A stretch of 64,000 nucleotides of DNA from Henricia sp. BOLD:AAB3569 (Eukaryota > Echinodermata > Asteroidea > Spinulosida > Echinasteridae), in assembly GCA_037783545.1 (NCBI GenBank), contig JBBELK010000378.1, positions 175,250 to 239,249 on the forward strand, in the 5' to 3' direction. The position numbers were made by a program, and so were the translations under genes. The notes beneath the pieces are model-generated. The model was not told where the DNA came from. It saw only the letters and a list, made by a program, of their open reading frames with translations, and did not search any database. The stretch's first letter is position 1. The number at the start of each line of letters is the position of its first letter. Positions 36,191-47,800 of this stretch are shown here, piece by piece.

Positions 36191-36467
36191 GGATAATGAC
36201 CTGGATTGGCAACGACAACGAATGAGGAAATTTGGTGGATAAATGACCTGGACTGGCAACGACAAATAATGAGGAAATTTGGCAATAACGGCGAACAATT
36301 GGTGGATAAATGACCTGGACTGCAACGACTACGAATGAGGAAATTTGGCAATAACGGCGAACGCTTAGTGGGATAAATGACCTGGACTGGCACGACTACG
36401 AATGAGGAAATTTGGCAATAACGCGAACGCTTAGTGGATAAATGACCTGGACTGGCAACGACAACCA
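36191..36467 (+). repeat. ~67-bp minisatellite, left copy
   Basis: About four units start with GGATAAATGACCTGGACTGG and continue through AATGAGGAAATTTGGCAATAACGGCGAACGCTTAGTG. The first unit is truncated (about 46 bp) and the last is partial. Units vary by substitutions and small indels, some of them probable sequencing errors. A degenerate relative (GACCTGGACTGGTGACG) lies upstream near 36,066, which suggests the repeat once extended further. Confidence 0.88.
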
Positions 36468-36512
36468 GCTGAAGCACTGGTTCTATCGGTACAACGTTGG
36501 ACTGGTTAGCGT

Positions 36513-36534
36513 GTTTTATTCGGACGAATAAAAC
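36513..36534. other. Hairpin near the end of the insertion
   Basis: GTTTTATTCG and CGAATAAAAC form a perfect 10-bp stem around a 2-nt GA loop. The stem ends 12 nt before satellite resumes at 36,547. A subterminal hairpin at this distance recalls the 3' ends of Helitron-type elements, but the expected CTRR terminus is not present. It could also act as a simple cruciform. Confidence 0.75.
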
Positions 36535-36558
36535 ATTTTAGAAAAAGGCAATTTGGTC

Positions 36559-36640
36559 TAAGTGCGCATATAGAGAGTTTAGGGCATGCAAAAATTTGAA
36601 GTTCGTCGGAACATTTTCGACCTCCAAATTTGCCACACTT
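36559..36640 (-). repeat. Turn-around loop: satellite fragment at palindrome centre
   Basis: This 82-bp stretch is unpaired between the two arms. It is a minus-orientation fragment of the satellite, of the 285-bp type (TTTGCCACACTT). On the left, plus-orientation satellite reads GGCAATTTGGTC then TAAGTG, and at once becomes minus-orientation AAGTGCGCATATAG. AAGTG is common to both strands' sequences at that point, so the switch lies at a 5-bp microhomology. Confidence 0.85.
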
Positions 36641-36664
36641 GACCAAATTGCCTTTTTCTAAAAT

Positions 36665-36685
36665 GTTTTATCGTCCGAATAAAAC
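36665..36685. other. Inverted copy of the insertion's hairpin
   Basis: This is the mirror of 36,513-36,534. One T is missing from one side of the stem (GTTTTATCG against CGAATAAAAC), consistent with a homopolymer-type sequencing error. Confidence 0.7.
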
Positions 36686-36731
36686 ACGCTAACCAGTCCA
36701 ACGTTGTTACCGATAGAACCAGTGCTTCAGC

Positions 36732-37008
36732 TGTTGTCGTTGCCAGTCAGGTCATTTATCCACTAAGCGTTCGCCGTTATTGCCAAATTTCCTCATTCGT
36801 AGTCGTTGCCAGTCCAGGTCATTTATCACTAAGCGTCGCCGTTATTGCCAAATTTCCTCATTCGTAGTCGTTGCCAGTCCAGGTCATTTATCCACCAATT
36901 GTTTCGCCGTTATTGCCAAATTTCCTCATTATTTGTCGTTGCCAGTCCAGGTCATTTATCCACCAAATTTCCTCATTCGTTGTCGTTGCCAATCCAGGTC
37001 ATTATCCG
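36732..37008 (-). repeat. ~67-bp minisatellite, inverted right copy
   Basis: This is the mirror image of 36,191-36,467, with the same unit order (the partial unit near the hairpin, then two with CACTAAGCG, then one with CCACCAATTG, then the truncated unit). Small indels differ between the two copies. Confidence 0.88.
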
Positions 37009-40000
37009 GCGAGTATTCTCCATCACAATCATCACCAATCTTGGTCGATCGTGTCCGAGTAACAGGTCATATCCTTCGAGAAGCACCACAGGTACATCCT
37101 CATAAAACCACAATCGTCACCAGTCCAGGTCTGGAAGAATCAAGACCGCAGACTCGGATCCAATCGTGTTCCAAAATTGTATCGGCGTTCCCCGTGACGT
37201 ACGTACTGGTCACTCCATCATTGAGCAACGTTCCAGGACATCACGGGATTCCGCGAAAAACTCTCCAAACTACCTATGTGCAAGGGTAGTCCTTTGGAAA
37301 GCGGTCATCACAGGCCAGCGACGAAAGAACCCGTACGCCAACCCGACCGCCTCAAACTGCGGTGCGTTAACGACAGTCCGAATGACTGAGCATGCGCACA
37401 ACTCAGGAGTACCCCAAAGAGGTGTGTACAGACAGCCACGGTTTGCGTGAGAGCAGTCAGGAAGCCTCAACCCAGTTTTTTCTAACTTTGAAATTTATCT
37501 GCCATTTCCCGGCGAAAGTCTGTCAATTTTTTATGACAAGGGCGCAATATAGAGAGTTTAGGGCATGCAAAATTTGAAGTTCGTCGGAACATTTTTCGAC
37601 CTCCAAATTTTCCGACGTTTGGACCACACTTTGACTAAATTGCCGAGCCAAACTGCGGTGCGTTAACGACAGTCCGAATGACTGAGCATGCGCACAACTC
37701 AGGAGTACCCCAAAGAGGTGTGTACAGACAGCCACGGTTTGCGTGAGAGCAGTCAGGAAGCCTCAACCCAGTTTTTTCTAAACTTTGAAATTTCTCTGCC
37801 ATTTCCCGGCGAAAGTCTGTCAATTTTGTATGACAAGTGCGCAATATAGAGAGTTTAGGGCATGCACAATTTGAAGTTCGTCGGAACATTTTTCGACCTC
37901 CAAATTTGCCGACGTTTGGACCACACTTTGACCAAATTGCCGAGCCAAACTGCGGTGCGTTAACGACAGTCCGAATGACTGAGCATGCGCACAACTCAGG
38001 AGACCCCAAAGAGGTGTGTACAGACAGCCACGGTTTGCGTGAGAGCAGTCAGGAAGCCTCAACCCAGTTTTTTCTAAACTTTGAAATTTCTCTGCCATTT
38101 CCCGGCGAAAGTCTGTCAATTTTTATGACAAGTGCGCAATATAGAGAGTTTAGGGCATGCAAAATTTGAAGTTCGTCGAACATTTTTCGACCTCCAATTT
38201 GCCGACGTTTGGACCACACTTTGACCAAATTGCCGAGCCAAACTGCGTGCGTTAACGACAGTCCGAATGACTGAGCATGCGCACAACTCAGGAGTACCCC
38301 GAAGAGGTGTGTACAGACAGCCACGGTTTGCGTGAGAGCAGTCAGGAAGCCTCACCCAGTTTTTTTCTAAACTTTGAAATTTCTCTGCCATTTCCCGGCG
38401 AAAGTCTGTCAATTTTTTATGACAAGTGCGCAATATAGAGAGTTTAGGGCATGCAAAATTTGAAGTTCGTCGGAACATTTTCGACCTCCAAATTTGCCAC
38501 ACTTTGACAAAATTGCCGAGCAAACTGCGGTGCGTTAACGACAGTCCGAATGACTGAGCATGCGCACAACTCAGGAGTACCCCAAAGAGGTGTTGTACAG
38601 ACATCCACGGTTTGCGTGAGAGCAGTCAGGAAGCCTCAACCCAGTTTTTTTCTAAACTTTGAAATTTCTCTGCCATTTCCCGGCGAAAGTCTGTCAATTT
38701 TTTATGACAAGTGCGCAATATAGAGAGTTTAGGGCATGCAAAATTTGAAGTTCGTCGGAACATTTTTCGACCTCCAAATTTGCCGACGTTTGGACCACAC
38801 TTTGACCAAATTGCCGAGCCAAACTGCGGTGCGTTAACGACAGTCCGAATGACTGAGCTTGCGCACAACTCAGGAGTACCCCAAAGAGGTGTATACAGAC
38901 AGCCACGGTTTGCGTGAGAGCAGTCAGGAAGCCTCAACCCAGTTTTTTTCTAAACTTTGAAATTTCTGTCTGCCATTTCCCGGCGAAAGTCTGTCAATTT
39001 TTTATGACAAGTGCGCAATATAGAGAGTTTAGGGGCATGCAAAATTTGAAGTTCGTCGGAACATTTTCGACCTCCAAAATTTGCCGACGTTTGGGACCCA
39101 CACTTTGACCAAATTGCCGAGCCAAACTGCGGTGCGTTAACGACAGTCTGAATGACTGAGCATGCGCACAACTCAGGAGTACCCAAAGAGGTGTGTACAG
39201 ACAGCCACGGTTTGCGTGAGAGCAGTCAGGAAGCCTCAACCCAGTTTTTCTAAACTTTGAAATTTATCTGCCATTTCCCGGCGAAAGTCTGTCAATTTTT
39301 TATGACAAGTGCGCAATATAGAGAGTTTAGGGCATGCAAAATTTGAAGTTCGTCGGAACATTTTTCGGACCTCCAAATTTGCCACACTTTGACCAAATTG
39401 CCGAGCCAAACTGCGGTGCGTTAACGACAGTCCGAATGACTGAGCATGCGCACAACTCAGGAGTACCCCAAAGAGGTGTGTACAGACAGCCACGGTTTGC
39501 GTGAGAGCAGTCAGGAAGCCTCACCCAGTTTTTTCTAAACTTTGAAATTTTTCTGCCATTTCCCGGCGAAAGTCTGTCAATTTTTTATGACAAGGGCGCA
39601 ATATAGAGAGTTTAGGGCATGCAAAATTTGAAGTTCGTCGGAACATTTTTCGACCTCCAAATTTTCCGACGTTTGGACCACACTTTGACTAAATTGCCGA
39701 GCCAAACTGGCGGTGCGTTAACGACAGTCCGAATGACTGGAGCATGCGCACAACTCAGGAGTACCCCAAAGAGGTGGTGTACAGACAGCCACGGTTTGCG
39801 TGAGAGCAGTCAGGAAGCCCTCAACCCAGTTTTTTCTAAACTTTGAATTTTCTCTGCCATTTCCCGCGAAAGTCTGTCAATTTTGTATGACAAGTCGCGC
39901 AATATAGAGAGTTTAGGGCATGCACAATTTGAAGTTCGTCGGAACATTTTTCGACCTCCAAATTTGCCGACGTTTGGACCACACTTTGACCAAATTGCCG

Positions 40001-41175
40001 AGCCAAACTGCGGTGCGTTAACGACAGTCCGATGACTGAGCATGCGCACAACTCAGGAGTACCCCAAAGAGGTGTGTACAGACAGCCACGGTTTGCGTGA
40101 GAGCAGTCAGGAAGCCTCAACCCAGTTTTTTCTAAACTTTGAAATTTCTCTGCCATTTCCCGGCGAAAGTCTGTCAATTTTTATGACAAGTGCGCAATAT
40201 AGAGAGTTTAGGGCATGCAAAATTTGAAGTTCGTCGGAACATTTTTCGACCTCCAAATTTGCCGACGTTTGGACCACACTTTGACCAAATTGCCGAGCCA
40301 AACTGCGGTGCGTTAACGACAGTCCGAATGACTGAGCATGCGCACAACTCAGGAGTACCCCGAAGAGGTGTGTACAGACAGCCACGGTTTTGCGTGAGAG
40401 CAGTCAGGAAGCCTCAACCCAGTTTTTTCTAAACTTTTGAAATTTATCTGCCATTTCCCGGCGAAAGTCTGTCAATTTTTTATGACAAGTGCGCATATAG
40501 AGAGTTTAGGGCATGCAAAATTTGAAGTTCGTCGGAACATTTTTCGACCTCCAAATTTGCCACACTTTGACCAAATTGCCGAGCCAAACTGCGGTGCGTT
40601 AACGACAGTCCGAATGACTGAGCATGCGCACAACTCAGGAGTACCCCAAAGAGGTGTGTACAGACAGCCACGGTTTGCGTGAGAGCAGTCAGGAAGCCTC
40701 AACCCAGTTTTTTCTAAACTTGAAATTTCTCTGCCATTTTCGGCGAAGTCTGTCAATTTTGTATGACAAGTGCGCAATATAGAGAGTTTAGGGCATGCAC
40801 AATTTGAAGTTCGTCGGAACATTTTTCGACCTCCAAATTTGCCGACGTTTTGGACCACACTTTGACCAAATTGCCGAGCCAAACTGCGGTGCGTTAACGA
40901 CAGTCCGAATGACTGAGCATGCGCACAACTCAGGAGTACCCAAAGAGGTGTGTACAGACAGCCACGGTTTGCGTGAGAGCAGTCAGGAGCCTCAACCCAG
41001 TTTTTCTAAACTTGAAATTTCTCTGCCATTTCCCGGCGAAAGTCTGTCAATTTTTTATGACAAGTGCGCAATATAGAGAGTTTAGGGCATGCAAAATTTG
41101 AAGTTCGTCGGAACATTTTTCGACCTCCAAATTTGCCGACGTTTGGACCACACTTGACCAATTGCCGAGCCAAAC

Positions 41176-41320
41176 TGGGCGGGGGGGTTGCGTTAAGCCT
41201 GAGCATGCGCACAACTCTGGAGGGGAGGGCGGCCCAGGAGGAGGTGGTGTGTACAGAGGCACGGTTTGCGTGAGAGCAGTCAGGAAGCCTCAACCCAGTT
41301 TTTCTAAACTTTGAAATTTC

Positions 41321-41366
<46 letters not shown>

Positions 41367-41864
41367 GGGGTAATATAGAGAGTTTAGGGCATGCAAATTT
41401 TGAAGTTCGTCGGAATATTTTCGACCTCCAAATTTGCCGACGTTTGGAATAGGGTGGGAGGGTGTGATGGATGGTTGAATGAGCCAAACTGCGGTGCGGT
41501 TAACGACAGTCCGAATGACTGAGCATGCGCACAACTCAGGAGTACTTGGGATGGATTTTGGGTTGGTAGGAGTTGTGGGTGAGAGCATTCGATGAAGCCC
41601 TCAACCCAGTTTTTCTAAGACTTTGAAATTTCTCTGCTTTTTCCCGGCGAATAGTCTGTCAAGTTTGTTATGACAAGTGCGCAATATAGAGAGTTTAGGG
41701 CTTGCAAAATTTGAAGTTCGTCGGAACATTTTTCGGACCTCAAATTTTGCCGACGTTTTGGGACACACTTTGACCAAGATTGCCGAGCCAAACTGCGGTG
41801 CGTTAACGAAGTCTTGAATGACTGAGCATGCGTAGTATGGATGTTGTAGGTGAATTGAGATATG
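41176..41864. other. Corrupted G-rich zone with 43-base G run
   Basis: Within otherwise recognisable minus-orientation satellite, blocks of 30-50 bases are replaced by G-rich or unrelated sequence of about the same length: 41,179-41,262, 41,323-41,371 (a run of 43 G, 41,323-41,365), 41,448-41,481, 41,546-41,580 and 41,833-41,864. The monomer phase is kept across them. The mirrored left-arm stretch (about 31,330-32,020) is ordinary satellite. Local base-calling or consensus failure explains this better than a biological G-tract. Confidence 0.8.
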
Positions 41865-44800
41865 AGGTGTGTACAGACAGCCACGGTTTGCGTGAGAGCA
41901 GTCAGGAAGCCTCAACCCAGTTTTTCTCTAACTTTGAAATTTATCTGCCATTTCCGGCGAAAGTCTGTCAATTTTTTATGACAAGTGCGCAATATAGAGA
42001 GTTTTAGGGCATGCAAAATTTGAAGTTCGTCGGAACATTTTTCGACCTCCAAATTGCCACACTTTGACCAAATTGCCGAGCCAAACCTGCGGTGCGTTAA
42101 CGACAGTCCGAATGACTGAGCATGCGCACAACTCAGGAGTACCCAAAGAGGTGTGTACAGACAGCCACGGTTTGCGTGAGAGCAGTCAGGAAGCCTCAAC
42201 CCAGTTTTTTCTAAACTTTGAAATTTCTCTGCCATTTCCCGGCGAAAGTCTGTCAATTTTTTATGACAAGTGCGCAATATAGAGAGTTTAGGGCATGCAA
42301 AATTTGAAGTTCGTCGGAATATTTTTCGACCTCCAAATTTGCCGACGTTTGGACCACACTTTGACCAAATTGCCGAGCCAAACTGCGGTGCGTTAACGAC
42401 AGTCCGAATGACTGAGCATGCGCACAACTCAGGAGTACCCCGAAGAGGTGTGTACAGACAGCCACGGTTTGCGTGAGAGCAGTCAGGAAGCCTCAACCCA
42501 GTTTTTTCTATACTTTGAAATTTCTCTGCCATTTCCCGGCGAAAGTCTGTCAATTTTTTATGACAAGTGCGCAATATAGAGAGTTAGGGCATGCAAAATT
42601 TGAAGTTCGTCGGAACATTTTTCGACCTCCAAAATTTGCCGACGTTTGGACCACACTTTGACCAAATTGCCGAGCCAAACTGCGGTGCGTTAACGACAGT
42701 CTGATGACTGAGCATGCGCACAACTCAGGAGTACCCCAAAGAGGTGTGTACAGACAGCACGGGTTTGCGTGAGAGCAGTCAGAAGCCTCAACCCAGTTTT
42801 TCTAAACTTTGAAATTTCTCTGCCATTTTCCGGCGAAAGTCTGTCAATTTTGTATGACAAGTGCGCAATATAGAGAGTTTAGGGGCATGCACAATTTGAA
42901 GTTCGTCGGAACATTTTTCGACCTCCAAATTTGCCGACGTTTGGACCACACTTTGACCAAATTGCCGAGCCAAACTGCGGTGCGTTAACGACAGTCCGAA
43001 TGACTGAGCATGCGCACAACTCAGGAGTACCCCAAAGAGGGGTGTGTACAGACAGCCACGGTTTGCGTGAGAGCAGTCAGGAAGCCTCAACCCAGTTTTT
43101 TCTAAACTTTGAAATTTCTCTGCCATTTCCGGCGAAAGTCTGTCAATTTTTTATGACAAGTGCGCAATATAGAGAGTTTAGGGCATGCAAAATTGAAGTT
43201 CGTCGGAACATTTTTCGACCTCCAAATTTGCCGACGTTTGGACCACACTTTGACCAAATTGGCCGAGCCAAACTGCGGTGCGTTAACGACAGTCCGAATG
43301 ACTGAGCATGCGCACAACTCAGGAGTACCCCAAAGAGGTGTGTACAGACAGCCACGGTTTGCGTGAGAGCAGTCAGGAAGCCTCAACCCAGTTTTTTTCT
43401 AAACTTTGAAATTTCTCTGCCATTTCCCGGCGAAAGTCTGTCAATTTTTTATGACAAGGGCGCAATATAGAGAGTTTAGGGCATGCAAAATTTGAAGTTC
43501 GTCGGAACATTTTTTCGACCTCCAAATTTTCCGACGTTTGGACCACACTTTTGACTAAATTGCCGAGCCAAACTGCGGTGCGTTTAACGACAGTCCGAAT
43601 GACTGAGCATGCGCACAACTCAGGAGTACCCCAAAGAGGTGTGTACAGACAGCCACGGTTTGCGTGAGAGCAGTCAGGAAGCCTCAACCCAGTTTTTTCT
43701 AAACTTTGAAATTTCTCTGCCATTTTCCCGGCGAAAGTCTGTTAATTTGTTATGACAGTGCGCATATAGAGAGTTTTAGGGCATGCACAATTTGAAGTTC
43801 GTCGGAACATTTTTCGACCTCCAAATTTGCCGACGTTTGGACCACACTTTGACCAAATTGCCGAGCCAAACTGCGGTGCGTTAACGACAGTCCGAATGAC
43901 TGAGCATGGCGCACAACTCAGGAGTACCCCAAAGAGGTGTGTACAGACAGCCACGGTTTGCGTGAGAGCAGTCAGGAAGCCTCAACCCAGTTTTTTCTAA
44001 ACTTTGAAATTTCTCTGCCATTTCCCGGCGAAAGTCTGTCAATTTTTTATGACAAGTGCGCAATATAGAGAGTTTAGGCAATGCAAAATTTGAAGTTCGT
44101 CGGAACATTTTTCGACCTCCAAATTTGCTGACGTTTGGACCACACTTTGACCAAATTGCCGAGCCAAACTGCGGTGCGTTAACGACAGTCCGAATGACTG
44201 AGCATGCGCACAACTCAGGAGTACCCCGAAGAGGTGTGTACAGACAGCCACGGTTTGCGTGAGAGCAGTCAGGAAGCCTCAACCCAGTTTTTTCTAAACT
44301 TTGAAATTTCTCTGCCATTTCCTGGCGAAAGTCTGTCATTTGTTATGACAAGTGCGCAATATAGAGAGTTTAGGGGCATGCAAAATTTGAAGTTCGTCGG
44401 AACATTTTTCGACCTCCAAATTTGCCGACGTTTGGACCACACTTGACCAAATTGCCGAGCCAAACTGCGGTGCGTTAACGACAGTCTGAATGACTGAGCA
44501 TGCGCACAACTCAGGAGTACCCCAAAGAGGTGTGTACAGACAGCCACGGTTTGCGTGAGAGCAGTCAGGAAGCCTCAACCCAGTTTTTTCTAAACTTTGA
44601 AATTTATCTGCCATTTCCCGGCGAAAGTCTTGTCAATTTTTTATGACAAGTGCGCAATATAGAGAGTTTAGGGCATGCAAAATTTGAAGTTCGTCGGAAC
44701 ATTTTTCGACCTCCAAATTGCCACACTTTGACCAAATTGCCGAGCCAAACTGCGGTGCGTTAACGACAGTCCGAATGACTGAGCATGCGCACAACTCAGG

Positions 44801-47800
44801 AGTACCCCAAAGAGGTGTGTACAGACAGCCACGGTTTGCGTGAGAGCAGTCAGAAAAGCCTCAACCCAGTTTTTTTTAAACTTTGAAATTTCTCTGCCAT
44901 TTCCCGGCGAAAGTCTGTCAATTTTTTATGACAAGTGCGCAATATAGAGAGTTTAGGGCATGCAAAATTTGAAGTTCGTCGGAACATTTTCGACCTCCAA
45001 ATTTGCCGACGTTTGGACCACACTTTGACCAATTGCCGAGCCAAACTGCGGTGCGTTAACTGACAGTCCGAATGACTGAGCATGCGCACAACTCAGGAGT
45101 ACCCCAAAGAGGTGTGTACAGACAGCCACGGTTGCGTGAGAGCAGTCAGGAAGCCTCAACCCAGTTTTTTCTAAACTTTGAAATTTCTCGGCCATTTCCC
45201 GGCGAAAGTCTGTCAATTTTTTATGACAAGTGCGCAATATAGAGAGTTTAGGCAATGCAAAATTTGAAGTTCGTCGGAACATTTTCGACCTCCAAATTGC
45301 TGACGTTTGGACCACACTTTGACCAAATTGCCGAGCCAAACTGCGGTGCGTTAATCGACAGTCCGAATGACTGAGCATGCGCACAACTCAGGAGTACCCC
45401 GAAGAGGTGTGTACAGACAGCCACGGTTTGCGTGAGAGCAGTCAGGAAGCCTCAACCCAGTTTTTTCTAAACTTTGAAATTTCTCTGCCATTTCCCGGCG
45501 AAAGTCTGTCAATTTTTTATGACAAGTGCGCAATATAGAGAGTTTAGGGCATGCAAAATTGAAGTTCGTCGGAACATTTTTCGACCCCCAAATTTGCCGA
45601 CGTTTGGAACACACTTTGACCAAATTGCCGAGCCAAACTGCGGTGCGTTAACGACAGTCTGAATGACTGAGCATGCGCACAACTCAGGAGTACCCAAAGA
45701 GGTGTGTACAGACAGCCACGGTTTTGCGTGAGAGCAGTCAGGAAGCCTCAACCCAGTTTTTTCTAAACTTTGAAATTTATCTGCCATTTCCGCGAAAGTC
45801 TGTCAATTTTTTATGACAAGTGCGCAATATAGAGAGTTTAGGGCATGCAAAATTTGAAGTTCGTCGGAACATTTTTCGACCTCCAAAGTTGCCACTCTTT
45901 GACCAAATTGCCGAGCCAAACTGCGGTGCGTTAACGACAGTCCGAATGACTGAGCATGCGCACAACTCAGGAGTACCCAAAGAGGTGTGTACAGACAGCC
46001 ACGGTTTGCGTGAGAGCAGCAGGAAGCCTCAACCCAGTTTTTTTCAAACTTTGAAATTTCTCTGCCATTTCCGGCGAAAGTCTGTCAATTTTTTATGACA
46101 AGTGCGCAATTATAGAGAGTTTAGGGGCATGCAAAATTTGAAGTTCGTCGGAACATTTTTCGACCTCCAAATTTGCCGACGTTTGGACCACACTTTGACC
46201 AAATTGCCGAGCCAAACTGCGGTGCGTTAACGACAGTCCGAATGACTGAGCATTGCGCACAACTCAGGAGTACCCCGAAGAGGTGTGTACAGACAGCCAC
46301 GGTTTGCGGTGAGAGCAGTCAGGAAGCCTCAACCCAGTTTTTCTAAACTTTGAAATTTCTCTGCCATTTCCCGGCGAAAGTCTGTCATTTTTTATGACAA
46401 GTGCGCAATATAGAGAGTTTAGGGCATGCAAAATTTGAAGTTCGTCGGAACATTTTCGACCTCCAAATTTGCCGACGTTTGGACCACACTTTGACCAAAT
46501 TGCCGAGCCAAACTGCGGTGCGTTAACGACAGTCTGAATGACTGAGCATGCGCACAACTCAGGAGTACCCCAAAGAGGTGTGTACAGACAGCCACGGTTT
46601 GCGTGAGAGCAGTCAGGAAGCCTCAACCCAGTTTTTCTAAACTTTGAAATTTATCTGCCATTTCCCGGCGAAAGTCTGTCAATTTTTTATGACAAGTGCG
46701 CAATATAGAGAGTTTAGGGCATGCAAAATTTGAAGTTCGTCGGAACATTTATCGACCTCCAAATTTGCCACACTTTGACCAAATTGCCGAGGCCAAACTG
46801 CGGTGCGTTAACGACAGTCCGAATGACTGAGCATGCGCACAACTCAGGAGTACCCCGAAGAGGTGTGTACAGACAGCCACGGTTTGCGTGAGAGCAGTCA
46901 GGAAGCCTCAACCCAGTTTTTTTCTAAACTTTGAATTTCTCTGGCCATTTCCTGGCGAAAGTCTGTCAATTTTTTATGACAAGTGCGCAATATAGAGAGT
47001 TTAGGCATGCAAAATTTGAAGTTCGTCGAACATTTTCGACCTCCAAATTTTCCGACGTTTTGGACCACACTTTGACTAAATTGCCGAGCCAAACTGCGGT
47101 GCGTTAACGACAGTCCGAATGACTGAGCATGCGCACAACTCAGGAGTACCCCAAAGAGGTGTGTACAGACAGCCACGGTTTGCGTGAGAGCAGTCAGGAA
47201 GCCTCAACTCAGTTTTTTCTAACTTGAAATTTCTCTGCCATTTCCGGCGAAAGTCTGTCAATTTTGTATGACAAGTGCGCAATATAGAGAGTTTAGGGCA
47301 TGCACAATTTGAAGTTCGTCGGAACATTTTTCGACCTCCAAATTTTGCCGACGTTTGGACCACACTTTGACCAAATTGCCGAGCCAAACTGCGGTGCGTT
47401 AACGACAGTCCGAATGACTGAGCATGCGCACAACTCAGGAGTACCCCAAAGAGGGTGTGTACAGACAGCCACGGTTTGCGTGAGAGCAGTCAGGAAGCCT
47501 CAACCCAGTTTTTTTCTAAACTTTGAAATTTCTCTGGCCATTTCCCGGCGAAAGTCTGTCAATTTTTTATGACAGAGTGCGCAATATAGAGAGTTTAGGC
47601 ATGCAAAATTTAAAGTTCGTCGGAACATTTTCGACCTCCAAATTTGCCGACGTTTGGACCACACTTTGACCAAATTGCCGAGCCAAACTGCGGTGCGTTA
47701 TCGACAGTCCGAATGACTGAGCATGCGCACAACTCAGGAGTACCCCAAAGAGGTGTGTACAGACAGCCACGGTTTGCGTGAGAGCAGTCAGGAAGCCTCA

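Larger units (their letters stand above)
35843..36546 (+). other. Non-satellite insertion within a monomer
   Basis: Satellite stops after CGCACCGCAGTTTG and resumes with GGCAATTTGGTC, which in an intact monomer lie only 4 bp apart (GCTC). The 704 bp between them is therefore a discrete insertion with a 4-bp loss of target, not an array edge. It begins AGGCGGTCGGG, includes about 350 bp of unrecognised sequence, a ~67-bp minisatellite (36,191-36,467), and a hairpin ending 12 nt before the satellite resumes. I see no target-site duplication, no long terminal inverted repeats and no recognisable coding region. Short open frames here are broken and partly translate the minisatellite. A non-autonomous transposable element is possible, but its class is not established. 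Confidence 0.7.
36653..37352 (-). other. Inverted copy of the non-satellite insertion
   Basis: This 700-bp stretch is the reverse complement of 35,843-36,546 with a few single-base indels. It is entered from satellite at GACCAAATTGCC and left at CCGACCGCC followed by CAAACTGCGGTGCG. Being present in mirror image with its flanking satellite, it adds no independent information on copy number if the palindrome is a fold-back artefact. Confidence 0.9.

Noticed and set aside
36559..36640. Sequencing adapter at the palindrome turn
   Set aside because: The loop is fully explained by minus-orientation satellite of the 285-bp type. Nothing in it looks foreign.
36780..37289. A 169-codon open frame in the non-satellite spacer, and its mirror frames near 35,999-36,477
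   Set aside because: Much of it is translated ~67-bp minisatellite. The frame is broken by small indels in the mirror copy, and no protein family is recognisable.
41323..41365. Biological G-tract or quadruplex element
   Set aside because: It replaces normal monomer sequence of about equal length, lies among other corrupted blocks, and is absent from the mirrored left arm.
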